Below are positions 46,001-60,272 of a stretch of 64,000 nucleotides of DNA, in pieces. The stretch is from Melastoma dodecandrum (Eukaryota > Streptophyta > Magnoliopsida > Myrtales > Melastomataceae). Position 1 is the stretch's first letter; every line of letters starts with the position of its first letter. The stretch covers positions 3,286,001 through 3,350,000 of the forward strand of contig JARUPY010000474.1 in the NCBI GenBank assembly GCA_029817715.1. The letters are read 5' to 3'. A program made the position numbers and the translations under genes. The notes under the pieces were generated by a model. That model made no database searches. It saw nothing but the letters and a program-made list of their open reading frames with translations, and was not told the origin of the DNA.

Positions 46001-47628
46001 TGCTTTCAGGATTGATTTCGAAGGTATCTGCTGGGAGTCGGTTAAAAAGTGCTATATTCAATGTTGCTTATTCATAGTAAGTTTCTAGTTCGGTTATTGG
46101 TTTAGCTTGAATCAGCTCGATATGATAATTCCTTCTGCTTATGATTCTCAACAGTAAGTTATTTAACCTGAAGAGGGGGACTAAACACGGAGATGCAGCA
46201 CCGATCTTTGATAAAGTCGTCTTTAACAAGGTACTCGAGGGTCGAATCTCAATAATATCCCTTTCCTCATTCACGCCAATCTGTTATTGAACTGAAAATG
46301 AGAGTTTGGTGCCAGGTCAAGCAAGGTTTGGGAGGACGTGTGAGAATCATTTTATCGGGGGCGGCTCCACTGTCCAGTCACGTAGAAGCTTTTCTGAGGG
46401 TGGTTACCTGCTCATACATAATGCAGGGATATGGTGAGCTGAATGACGTCCCTCGTGTTTCCATGGCAACCTTGATCAGATAATGTCCGTCATCTCGTAA
46501 CTTGCTGCTAATGCTTATGCAGGCCTGACAGAAACATGTGCCGGCACATTTGTGTCCTTGCCAAACGAGATGTCGATGCTTGGCTCAGTGGGACCCCCTG
46601 TGCCTAATGTTGATGTTTGTTTAGAATCTGTTCCAGAAATGGGCTATGATGCCCTTGCGGCAACTCCGAGAGGAGAAGTTTGCGTCAGAGGCAAAACTCT
46701 GTTCTCTGGGTACTATAAGCGTGAAGATCTGACAAACGAGGTTATGATTGACGGGTGGTTCCATACAGGTTCTTCAAAGATCTTCTCGTGATTTTCTCGG
46801 CATTTTTCACTACTCTGTTAAATGAGTGAAGTTCATTCCGTCCTGTAATGTCATGTTTCTGGTCGTGCATCAGGTGATGTTGGAGAATGGCAACCTGATG
46901 GAACTTTGAAAATCATCGATCGCAAGAAAAACATCTTTAAACTTTCGCAAGGGGAATATGTAGCCGTGGAAAACTTGGAGAACATTTATGGCCTTGTCAG
47001 TGCTATAGACTCGGTATGTCTTGGCCGCATCTTACGCTTATTCGTCACAACGTGATTCAAGTGATCGTCATTCGATAAAACAACTGCCCTTAATACCCCA
47101 GCCATTCTTCTGTCGCAGATATGGGTCTATGGCAACAGCTTTGAATCCTTCCTCGTCGCTGTGGTGAACCCGAACCAACAATCACTCGAAGGTTGGGCTC
47201 GAGAAAATGGAATAACCGGAGACTTTGAATCTCTCTGCTCGAATCCCAGTTGCGAGGAATTCATCATTGGGGAGCTTTCCAAGATTGGAAAAGAAAACAA
47301 GGTTCATTTTCTTCTCTGCTAATGCTCTCCAAGATCGGAGCACGTTGTGATATCCACTTGCTGTTTCCTCCGCAGTTGAAAGGCTTCGAGTTCATAAAAG
47401 CTGTTCATCTAGATCCCGCCCCATTTGATATGGAGCGCGAGCTTCTCACTCCCACTTACAAGAAGAAGAGGCCCCAATTGCTCAAATACTATCAGGTACC
47501 CAACAAGTATTTCTGATCTTCATAAACGACTTACTCTCGCAAAATCGACAAACTCAAATTTTCTTTTTTTTGTTGTGCAGGATGTTATTGACAATATGTA
47601 CAAAGCTGCAAACAAGCCAAGCGCCTGA
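43011..47628 (+). CDS. LACS4: Long-chain acyl-CoA synthetase (LACS4 type)
   Basis: Activates long-chain fatty acids to acyl-CoA using ATP, normally at the ER, for glycerolipid and wax synthesis. 19 exons: 43011-43153, 43483-43546, 43638-43727, 43806-43862, 44371-44419, 44613-44689, 44899-44938, 45016-45110, 45255-45422, 45547-45657, 45734-45821, 46010-46076, 46155-46230, 46316-46433, 46523-46768, 46874-47013, 47119-47301, 47376-47495, 47581-47628. Every phase closes and the product is 659 residues. The AMP-binding signature [15 protein letters not shown] lies near residues 222-236, the A4-like [12 protein letters not shown] in exon 10, [10 protein letters not shown] across exons 14-15, and the A8-like DGWFHTGDVGEW and [16 protein letters not shown] across exons 15-16. 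The N-terminal VGPVYRS and C-terminal PQLLKYYQ blocks fit the LACS4/LACS3/LACS5 group. Nothing is broken. The exact paralogue is uncertain. Confidence 0.94.
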
Positions 47629-48420
47629 AACAGAAGTTCTATTCTATGGAAGGTTCGGAAGAGTTTGTTTGGAAACCCATTTGTGTAGTCTTTCCTCTCC
47701 TCCTCAAGCCAGATAACATTCGACGATGTTCCCTAAAACTGATACTAGAATTTTCCATCTTATCCCTCCTACTACTCGCCAAATTTGATTTGAATGTCAT
47801 AAGCTTAGTGATGAACGATTTCGTTATTTGAACTTCTGAAATCAACCCGCTTAAATGCATCGAATTTGGGTCGGCCTGATTGAAGAACTAAATGGTGTAG
47901 ATCTCAGGACCTTTTTGAAGGTCGCACCAATGCAGTTGGAACCGTTTCAAAGAAATATGGTAATCGAAGATGTAAACTCACGACCGTGTGCCTTTCATCG
48001 GCTTATTACAGTAAACATGAGGCATCGGCAATCTATCCCCTCGCAACCTTTCCCTTGGCGTCCCACATACTCTTTCCCCTGTCACAGTGGTAATGTTTTT
48101 ATGTTTCTTCAGTTTGCTTGTTAGATGGAATATGTTGTGTGTGCATGGTTTCAGGCTAAATTATGCACTCCGACGGGGGAGCTACTTACTGAAGGAAGAC
48201 CACGAGCGGACAAAGACGAGTTCTCGGGTAAACGCTCTTCACTCCTTTCGTCCGCCAAATCCTTCATCCTTACATATTTTCCTGACACCCTTTTTTGTGT
48301 CAGTTGAAGCTCTCTCCATGCCAAGCCTCAACATACAGAATACCAAAGAAAAAAGAACATATCTGGTGAAGAAGTTGTATCTACGCAGTGGTTGGTTGCT
48401 TCAAACCTGTGCTAGCCTCT
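47629..48420. other. Intergenic with dispersed repeat copy
   Basis: Downstream of LACS4 and the GH9 gene (convergent). 47700-48030 is homologous to two stretches near RPI4 (13650-13820, 13985-14110) with shared words in the same order. No coding region is supported. Confidence 0.55.
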
Positions 48421-51913
<3,493 letters not shown>

Positions 51914-53226
51914 TGTTGGCATGGCAAAATCTCGGGTCTGATTACGAGGAGCCCATAAATTCAGACCATTTTATGATAAACCCACAAACTCATTTTGCCG
52001 ACCCATATCAAGTTTACCAAGACCGTGATATAAATTTTGGGCTCATTTTATAAAGCCCATAAGTCCATGGGTCTTTAAGAGTGTTTTACAAGCCTACCGT
52101 TATATGAGCCCGCCATGAAAGTACTAAGTCTATCAAAGGACTGTCGAGGTCAGAGTCTACGAGGATCAGAAAAGATCTTGACTCCGAGTTTTTGGAAAGA
52201 GGATTACGGGGCCACGTTCCCATGATTTGAAAAGATCTTCGGCCGGAGAAAATCTGGGGATAGACTCTATTTTTTAATTTAATATAAGAGAGAGAAGTTG
52301 TTAAGAGCCACGTCTACCAGGATCATGTTGTTACCAAGATTCTAGGGAGCTGATTGAGGGGGCCACAACCTGTAGAGATTCTTTGAGAACGTGTCAAACA
52401 CCCCAGACGCCACAAGATTTAATATAAAAAGGGAGAAGAACTTCCTTGAAAAAATCACGATCAATTCAGCCAACATAAACTTTATTTGCTCGTCACCCCT
52501 TAGTTGTTAGGATTCCCCGACCTGGGCGAAACTCTTGAGGTTTCATTGGTCATCACTTCCACCGTCAGAGTGAGCAACCGTAGCTCCGACAACCAAACTC
52601 CGCCTTCACTTCCACCGTCAGAGTGAGTAACCGTAGCTCCGACAGCCAAACTCCGCCTTCACTTCCACCACCAGAGTGAGCAACCATAGCTCTGGTAACA
52701 AAAACCCCGCCAGCATTCCACCACTAGGACGAGCCACCGTAGTCCCGGCAAAACAGCTCCGCCTTCGACTCCGCCACCAGGGTGAACAACCGTAGCCTTG
52801 GTATCCAAATCCGCCACCATTCACGGCCACACTCCATTCATCAAGCCCCAGCAACCAGTTTTCGCCATCCAGAGTCGCAAGTCTACAGCGCTCTATTATC
52901 AAGTCTATGACGTCCTCGCCCAGATTCGCAAGTCCACAGCGTCCAACGCCAAGTCTACGACGTCCCCATAGTTCAGATTCGTAAGATTGCAGTGTTCAGC
53001 GGCAAGTCTACGACCTCGCCTCTTAGTCTGCAACGTCCAGAAGCAAGTCTACGACGTCGTACCACCGTCCTTGCTTTATTTTTATGGCTGTAAGCACCTT
53101 ATTTTTATTGTAAGACTTCGCATATTTAATTCAATCTATTTCATTTACTTACTGGCGACCACATCTACAAACTTTGTGAGTATCATTGCCAAATATTTCC
53201 GACGTGATCCGTTTTTGACGCGAACA
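51914..53226 (+). repeat. 5' LTR of the 4-kb element
   Basis: Holds tandem units of about 60 bp around GAGTGAGCAACCGTAGCTC (52557-52800) and many AAGTCTACGACGTC words (52860-53070). Confidence 0.92.
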
Positions 53227-53231
53227 TGTTT

Positions 53232-53250
53232 TTGGCGACCACAGTGGGAG
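53232..53250 (+). other. Primer binding site candidate of 4-kb element
   Basis: TTGGCGACCACAGTGGGAG a few bases after the LTR; the same position and nearly the same sequence as in the large gypsy. Confidence 0.65.
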
Positions 53251-53274
53251 CACGAGAAAGTTTAAAGTTCACAA

Positions 53275-53520
53275 ATGGCAAAGAGTACCAGGAGTGGAGC
53301 TAATTGCGACTCTCCACCTCCATTAGATGGAGACGGTCAGTTTATAGCAGGAGACGTAAATGTCGAGACCGCGGCTCTAGGATGCCAAGAGACAGCAAAT
53401 CAACCAGATTCCGGGGTACATACCCCTTCCGAGTTCATATTCAGGCTTGAGTTCCATAAAGAATTCAATGATATGAAGGACTTGATGACAGGTGTATCAC
53501 CGGGCCACAAGACAATATAG
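53275..53520 (+). pseudogene. gag N-terminal fragment of the 4-kb element
   Basis: 81 codons (MAKSTRSGANCDSPPPLDGDG ... EFIFRLEFHKEFNDMKDL) closely matching the start of the gypsy gag at 40852. It ends early in ITGVSPGHKTI-like sequence because of a frame change relative to that gag. Confidence 0.85.
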
Positions 53521-53714
53521 CTTAGATACTAGAGCAAATCAGTACCTTAAATAGGCCAAGCCCCACCGCAAAGCCAAATAACCCTGTAAACAGAGGAAAC
53601 TCTTTTATGGGAGATGCTCGGTTCGCGACTGTTAGGAAACGTGTTGTGTCGTTCCAAGAGGATGTTGTATGGTGAAATACCACTCTGTACAATGTAGATG
53701 TCTATGGCGAGAAA

Positions 53715-54242
53715 GTGTCTCCCACTAGTCCTTCTTCCTCTCGGCCGCCTGGTTCCAATAGACTGGAGCAGCTGCGTAGAGAACGTTTCTATGCGAGACC
53801 CCATGTAGACGACTCTGTATATAGAGAAGAATCATTGATGGAACAATTTGTACCAGATGTCCATAGAAAAGACATGTATCCCTACGGAAATTCATACTCT
53901 GAATACGTAGACTGTGAATGGATTTGTGACGAGTCTACGAGAATGATCAGTCCTAATCGCGTCTATGAAGACGGCGACGTAGACTGGGATGAATATCGAT
54001 ACTCAAATTATGCTTCCCGTCATTGGCGTAGAGAGGGCTTTTCCGATGACGAGGCCCCAGTTTGGGAGATTGTGACCATAATGAAACCACCTGTTGAGGT
54101 AGATGTCCCTAAAGTAAAAACTTTTGTTGGCGATTGTGCCCGTCAAGGAAAACTTCTAATCGATGAATATGTTCCCATAGCAAACCCGTCGCCAAAGGTT
54201 GATAAAGTTAAGCAGTTTGGTCCGCCAACCATTAAAAATTAA
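53715..54242 (+). pseudogene. Internal open frame of the 4-kb element
   Basis: 175 codons, rich in Arg, Tyr and Asp, with SPSSSRPPGSNRLEQLRRERFY reminiscent of the Pro/Arg-rich gag region of the large gypsy (SRVESFYAKAPVDSV). The last third (PKVKTFVGDCARQGKLLIDEYVP) matches nothing I know. The start codon is uncertain because the real gag start is upstream in another frame. Confidence 0.5.
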
Positions 54243-54602
54243 AATTACAATTCATACTTTTCATACTTTCCAAACAGAGGTTAACATCGTAGAGTACCTT
54301 GAACTTCCCGAGCATGAACCGTGGGCACCTGGAGATACAATAGTGGCAAAACCGTTATCATGGTGCCATTTTCCATTTGATCCGGGCGGTTTGCAACACA
54401 ACATATGCTTGAATCGACAACGTCTCGTCTAACTAGACAATGATTTTCAATTCTCGCAACACTGGCAAATATCATGGGATAACACCGTCTCGTGTTACGT
54501 TTCGAATACCCAATGTCTTCCATTCTTTTAAAGCTTCTTTGTCCGTATTCAAATCACTTCACAATGCTGGGTAAGACTGTCAGCTATGATCGTCTCACCT
54601 TA

Positions 54603-54616
54603 AAAGTAGGGCTTAT
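54603..54616 (+). other. Polypurine tract of 4-kb element
   Basis: AAAAGTAGGGCTTA directly before the 3' LTR, near-identical in form to that of the large gypsy (AAAAGAGGGGGGCTTA). Confidence 0.8.
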
Positions 54617-55931
54617 GTTGGCATGGCAAAATCTCGGGCCTGATTATGAGGAGCCCATAAATTCAGGCCATTTTATGAGAAACCTACAAACCCATTTCGC
54701 CGACCCATGTCAAGTCTACTAAGACCGTGACATAAGTTTTGGGCTCATTTTATAAAGCCTATAAGTCCATGGGTCTTTAAGAGTGTTTACAAGCCCACCG
54801 TTATGTGAGCCCGCCATGGAAGTACCAAGTCTACAAAGGACTGTCGGGGTCAGAGTCTACGAGGGTCAGAGCCTATGAGGATCAGAAAAGATCTTGCCTC
54901 TGAGATTTTTGGAAAGAGGATTACGGGGCCATGTTCCCATGATTTGAAAAGATCTTCAGCTGGAGAAAATATGGGGATACGACTCTATTTTTTAATTTAA
55001 TATAAGAGAGAGAAGTTGTTAAGAGCCACGTTTACCGGTTGTTACCAAGATTCTAGGAAGTTGATTGAGAGGGCCACGACCTGGAGAGATTCTTTGAGAA
55101 CGTGTCAAACACCCCAGACGCCACAAAATTTAATATAAAAAGGGAGAAGATCTTCCTTGAAAAAATCACGATCAATTCAGCCAACAGAAGCTTTATTTGC
55201 TCGTCACCCCTTAGTTGTTAGGATTCCCCGACCTGGGCGAAACTCTTGAGTTTTCATTGGTCATCACTTCCACCGTCAGAGTGAGCAACCGTAGCTCCGA
55301 CAACCAAACTCCGCCTTCACTTCCACCGTCAGAGTGAGCAACCGTAGCTCCGACAGCCAAACTCCGCCTTCACTTCCACCACCAGAGTGAGCAACCGTAG
55401 CTCTGGTAACAAAAACCCCGCCAGCATTCCACCGCCAGGACGAGCCACCGTAATACCGGCAAAACAGCTCCGCCTTCGACTCCGCCACTAGGGTGAGCAA
55501 CCGTAGCCTTGATATCTAGATCCGCCACCATTCACGGCCACACTCCATTCCCCCAGCAACCAGTTTTCGCCATCCAGAGTCGCAAGCCTACAGCGCTCTA
55601 TTATCAAGTCTACGACGTCCTCGCCCAGATTCACAAGTCCACAGCGCCCAACGCCAAGTCTACAACGTCCACATAGTTCAGATTCGCAAAACTGCAGCGT
55701 TCAGCGGCAAGTCTATGACCTCGCCTCTTAGTCTGCAGCGCCCAGAAGTAAGTCTACGACGTCGTACCACTGTCCATGCTTTATTTTTATGGCTGTAAGT
55801 ACCTTATTTTTATTGTAAGACTTCGCATATTTAATTCAATCTATTTCATTTACTTACTGGTGACCACATCTACAAACCTTGTGAGAATCATTGCCAAATA
55901 TTTCCGACGTGATCCGTTTTTAACGCGAACA
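54617..55931 (+). repeat. 3' LTR of the 4-kb element
   Basis: Partner of 51914-53226 with scattered substitutions and a small insertion (repeat of GTCAGAGTCTACGAGG near 54850-54880). Confidence 0.92.
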
Positions 55932-56715
55932 GTCCCGGGACTGCAGATCTGATGGAGAGGCGCGGACTGCAGACCTGATGGAGAGGCAGCTCTTGATCTA
56001 AACCAACAGCAACAATGCTGTTGTTCAGAATTGGCTCCCATTCACAACAAGGGCTTACGAAAGTGTTTTCCTAAGAAACTAACAACAACGTCGTGTCCGT
56101 GTGAGTGGCAATGTTGGGCTGGGATAGTAAGCGGACGCTAAGATACAGGGGATATTCGAGTGGTTGAAGAGGTTGAGGAGGGTGGCCGCAGGGGAGAGAA
56201 GAAGCGGGATGAGGAGGAGGAGGAGGAAGGGAAGAAGTGGAAAGCGTAGGTAAGGGAGGAGGTTGCGAGGATGATGGTGAATGGGGGCTGACGAAGGCTA
56301 TTATTTATTCACTAGCCAAGATCCCCTCCTTTGATCCGGACTTGATTTGGGAAACCCTGTCTGTCTGTCTGTCTGAATATCAGATCGACTGTTTGAACTA
56401 TGTAATATGGGGATGGTGGTGAAGTAGCAGTAGCATTACCTTGTGATCCTTTTTGATCGAAACTCATTTCGGGCCTACTAGGATTGAAAATGGCACCCCC
56501 CCAAACTCACTAAAACTTGCACTCAGTATAAAAGAGGAAGAAGCAGCAAGTACCCTTTTGGTCAGAGATCCCAAAGTCACAGTCATGTCATCACGGGCTC
56601 AAATTCTATGCCCCCTCCCCTCTCCCCTTCACCTCATACTACGTTTTGTCGGACATTCAATCACAAGACATAGATAGACAAAGAAAAGAGATGGGAGAGG
56701 AACAACTGTGGTAAA
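55932..56715. other. Intergenic before the polygalacturonase relic
   Basis: Contains a short direct duplication (GACTGCAGAYCTGATGGAGAGGC twice, 55937-55988), a GAGGA-rich stretch (56180-56235) and a CTGT tetranucleotide run (56358-56376). No coding region is supported. Confidence 0.5.
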
Positions 56716-58883
56716 TTGGTAATGGTAATGGAAAGTAGGACGTCTCCTTCTAACAAGCAACAGGAGCTCCCCCCTCTATCCCTTCTTTATCCATCTTCTT
56801 ACACCCCCCAGAGCCTCCGAACAACTCCAAACGCTTCCGGACAAACCCACTACTTCCCTTCTTCTAACACCATCCCTCTCAAAGTCCACTGTTGGCTTAT
56901 TCTCCTTGTACCATTACGCCTTTGCCTACTCATCCTTACAAACCCTTCTCCTACGTTTGTCTGCTTGCCTCCGTACCGTCCCTCCTCCTCTCCCTCCATT
57001 GTTTTGCCCTTGAGGAGCGCGCCACGTGCTCCGGCATCGTGCCCGCGAGGTACCGCAACGACAGGATCTCAATAACCGACTTTGGCGGCGTTGGGGATGG
57101 CCGGACGCTCAACACCAAGGCATTCAGGGAGGCTATATACAGGATTCAGCATCTCCGGCGGAGGGGAGGGACTCTCCTTTACATCCCTCCGGGGGTATAC
57201 TTGACGGAGAGCTTCGGCCTCACCAGTCACATGACGCTTTACTTGGCCAGAGGTGCCACCATTAAGGCCACCGAGGTAAGAAAAAAGAAAGAATTTGTTT
57301 CCCAATAAGGAAAGGAGCGTGGCAGTGGAAAGGTTCTTACAGAGGCCTACTCTGCATCTGCCATTTGCTCTTTCATCTCAAAGAGACAAGAAATATCTTA
57401 GCTTTTTTAACTGCTAAAGGTTGCATGGCAAGTGATCCCAGTTCCATCTTAGAGAACATAAAGTTTCATTTTCAATTCGAGAGTACCCGATGCTGGTGTC
57501 CTTGTGGAGTTTTTCTTACAGCTCCTTATCCACCCTGTTTGATCCTTACTTTTGTTAATGGTGGCGCTGCCTTAGGAAACTTGGGATTGGCCCCTGAGTG
57601 CTCCCTTGCCATCCTATGGTCGAGGAAGGGAGCGTCCCGGGCCGAGGTACGAGAGCTTCATTCATGGATACGGCCTTCGGGACGTCGTCATTACTGGTTC
57701 ATAGGGATGGACGTGGTGATCGATCCTGTTTGGCCAAGATCGATCGTGGCAGGATGGCTACTCTTGTTGATCTCATGGATTCTGTTTGCGGGTGCTTTTA
57801 GGTGAGAGTGGGACGATTGACGGTCCGGGAGAAATATGGTGGAACATGTGGAGGTGGCGGACCCTCTGGTTCACCAGACCGAGTCTACTTGAGTTCGTGA
57901 ACTCCAGAGGCATTATCATCTCCAATATGGCTTTCTGGAATTCGCCTTTCTGGAACATCCATCCTGTTTATTGCAGGTATGCTGTGCAACTTGGGCTGAT
58001 TCGAACAAGTTTCCATTTCAAAAGCATACAGTTCTCTGAGTTGAATGCCGCATGAATAACACTGGCGGTGGTTGATTTCAGACAGTAATGTTGTGATTCC
58101 ATATGTTACTATATTGGCTCCTCATGACTCGCCGAATACTGACGGCCTCGATCCCGGTATGTTCTCAGCCTCTGTTTTTCTGATCTGGGATTCTAACCAC
58201 TCTTACTTCTAACCGTTTATGTTGATGTGTGGTGCCCAGATTCAAGTAATAATGTCTGCATAGAGGACTCGTTCATATCGGTCAGAGACCATCGCGTCTC
58301 GGTAAAGAGCGGATGGGATGAGTATGGAATAGCCTATGGTCGCCGTAGCTCGGGGATCACGATCAGAAGGATTGCGGGATCCTCTCCATTTGCCGCTATT
58401 TCAGTCGGTAGCGAAACATCTGGAGGAATAGAAAACGTTCTGGCAGAAAACATAAATCTATTCAACACGTGTATAGGGATCCACATCAAAACTAACATCG
58501 GTAGGGGATGATTCGTGAAGAACATCACCTTCTCCGACATGTACATGAAGAACGTGAAAAAAGGCATTGAGATCGTAGGCAATACCGGAGATCATCCGGA
58601 CGACTACTACAACCCGAGCGCACTCACCTTTGTCAGGGGTATAAGGATCAAGGACGTATGTGGTGTAGGAATACAGGAACCTGGCATAATACAGGGGACG
58701 AAGGGTGTGCCGTTCTCTGAGATCTGTCTGTCCAACATATACCTTCACGGGTTGCCCAGCCCAAGAAGAGTAGTTCCCTGGATTTGCTTCAACGTCAACG
58801 GGGCTGCCCTTGAGGTGAGCCCAGGGGCGTGTTCGGAGCTGACCAGTAGCAGCCAAAGAGGTTTCTCCTCCCTCTCTGACTGA
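56716..58883 (+). pseudogene. Polygalacturonase (GH28) pseudogene
   Basis: GH28 enzymes hydrolyse pectin in the wall. Exons recognised: about 56868-57275, 57576-57696, 57802-57976, 58086-58156, 58227/58240-58883. Blocks include ISITDFGGVGDGRTLNTKAF, LYIPPGVYLTESFGLTSHMTLYLARGA, FIHGYGLRDVVITG, SPFWNIHPVYC, SPNTDGLDP, KSGWDEYG, VGSETSGG and IHIKTN. Three faults are visible. An in-frame TGA replaces Gly after NIGRG (58508-58510), with the remaining 124 codons open downstream. The catalytic GDD motif (expected in ISTGDD) reads VRDH. No in-frame ATG exists upstream of exon 1 (stop at 56865-56867), while a signal-like segment starts in another frame at 56716. Splice sites are mostly intact. Confidence 0.88.
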
Positions 58884-59333
58884 CCAGCCCTGAAGATAGA
58901 CCCACAACAGCTGAAAGGTGGTTTAGCCAGACAATCAGCGTACTACCATCCAATTCATATCTTTGAGAATTGCAATATGGGTTGATTGTTGTTGTCCTGC
59001 TAACAGCACCAGCGCTGGTTAACTCCAAGATCCAACCGATATTGATGCAGAAAGAATCAAGCCGTGATTGGAACAAACACTTGAACAACCGAAGCAAAGC
59101 AAGGGATCGGGCCATTAAAATACATAAACCAGAGGGAACAGAGTAAATATTCCACATCTCTCAAGGATGCAAAACCTTTTATTTACATCAGCAGAGTAAC
59201 ACTACTACGTATGCATACAACAGGTAAAAAGCACAACATCAGGAAGTGGCTGTGGTAACCGTGGAGGCATTGCGTTAGCGGTATAGATAGCGAGGCCCGA
59301 TCATAAGCATCCATCATCGGCAGGCGCAGGACT
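58884..59333. other. Convergent intergenic region
   Basis: Between the polygalacturonase relic and the His-rich protein gene. Probably the 3' UTR of the latter (minus strand). No coding region is supported. Confidence 0.5.
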
Positions 59334-60272
59334 TCAAAAGAGATCATCGAAGAGCTTCCTCATATTTGAAAAAAACCCGCCTTTGTTGTCGTCGTCGTCA
59401 TTGTGGTGGTGCTTGTGATGATGGTGTCCAAAACGGCGGTGATGATGTTTCTTCTCTCTGTGCCAATCATTGTCGTGGTCGTCATCCCAGTGGTCGAACT
59501 TCCTGGGCATCCTAAACACAAGATCGTCGTCCTCGTGCTTCGCCTTACTGACTGTCTCGAGTGGGCGAAATTCATCATCATGGTCAAACTTCTTGGGCCG
59601 CTTGAACACATCATCTTCGTCGTCGTGGTGCCTAAACTTCTTCGGCGGCCTCTTGAACATCTCGTCCTCGTCATCGTCGTCCTCATCATGGTGTCCGCGT
59701 TTGAACTTCTTCGGCCTCTTGAACATGTCCTCATCATCCACATCGTGGCCGTGCTCGAACACCTTGGGCCTCTGGAACAAACCCTCCTCCTTGCCCTTCC
59801 AAGGGGCAGACACCTCAAACCCCGGCCTCCTATTCACCCAATGAAACCTAGACCTCCGAACAAACTCCTGCGACGCATCCTTACCATCGGAAAGGATCAT
59901 ATCATTACCGTAGGAGATCTGGCGGGGGCGCATCCCCTGGCGACCACGGCGGCGCATGAACCCACGGCGGAAGCCACGTCCAAAGTGGCGACGATGGGGG
60001 AAGCGTAGGGACAAGGGGATGCTTCCCTCGTGGAAATCGAGCTTGGTAAGAGGGAGGGAAACGAAGCCGTCGCGATTGGGTTGGGGTTCCTCGAGCGAAG
60101 ACTTGGGATCAGCGACGGCAGCGGAGGAGAGGGAGTCATCGGGGAGGGCGGAGCGGGGGTTGTCGGAGGGGAGGAGGAGGAGGCCGTCGCGGGGGTTGGG
60201 ATCGGGCTGGGGGAGGGATTGGGAGGGGGAGAAGAGGAGGAAGAGGGCTAGGGTTATGACTAATCTCGCCAT
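59334..60272 (-). CDS. Secreted His/Asp-rich repeat protein
   Basis: Single-exon frame of 312 codons (ATG at 60272). I do not recognise the family. A clear signal peptide (VITLALFLLFSPSQS, cleavage near residue 20) is followed by a Pro/Ser-rich part, then an Arg/Gly-rich segment (RHFGRGFRRGFMRRRGRQGM, about 95-115). From about 165 to 275 there are five imperfect repeats that begin FKRPKKF or similar (FQRPKVF, FKRPKKF, FKRPPKKF, FKRPKKF, FRMPRKF), each followed by His/Asp-rich acidic stretches. The C-terminus has a poly-His/Asp tract (HHHHKHHH, DDDD) and ends FFSNMRKLFDDLF. His and Asp runs suggest metal binding or an apoplastic/vacuolar storage role, but this is inference. The opposite strand is also open, as expected from the codon bias. 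Confidence 0.8.
   Translation of the reverse strand: MARLVITLALFLLFSPSQSLPQPDPNPRDGLLLLPSDNPRSALPDDSLSSAAVADPKSSLEEPQPNRDGFVSLPLTKLDFHEGSIPLSLRFPHRRHFGRGFRRGFMRRRGRQGMRPRQISYGNDMILSDGKDASQEFVRRSRFHWVNRRPGFEVSAPWKGKEEGLFQRPKVFEHGHDVDDEDMFKRPKKFKRGHHDEDDDDEDEMFKRPPKKFRHHDDEDDVFKRPKKFDHDDEFRPLETVSKAKHEDDDLVFRMPRKFDHWDDDHDNDWHREKKHHHRRFGHHHHKHHHNDDDDNKGGFFSNMRKLFDDLF

Larger units (their letters stand above)
51914..55931 (+). mobile_element. Non-autonomous LTR element with gag remnant
   Basis: LTRs 51914-53226 and 54617-55931 (about 1313 and 1315 bp; TGTTGGCA start, GCGAACA end). GTCC at 51910-51913 and 55932-55935 is a 4-bp flanking duplication. The internal part is only about 1.4 kb: primer-site-like TTGGCGACCACAGTGGGAG, a gag N-terminus and a second short frame, and a polypurine tract. 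There is no protease, RT or integrase. Gag and terminal signals resemble the big gypsy at 18023-41844, so it is a shrunken relative, similar to the class called TR-GAG or LARD. It should depend on an autonomous Tat-type partner. Confidence 0.9.

Noticed and set aside
53232..53250. Assigning the gypsy primer site to a particular tRNA
   Set aside because: The sequence is conserved between the two elements, but I cannot match it to a tRNA 3' end with confidence.
57365..57805. 146-codon frame in the polygalacturonase region
   Set aside because: Runs through introns and reads exon 2 in the wrong frame; the exon's family match is in another frame.
59403..60008. 201-codon plus-strand frame, Val/Leu-rich
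   Set aside because: Antisense of the His/Asp-rich coding region; His and Asp codons (CAY, GAY) read as Val/Met/Ile on the other strand.
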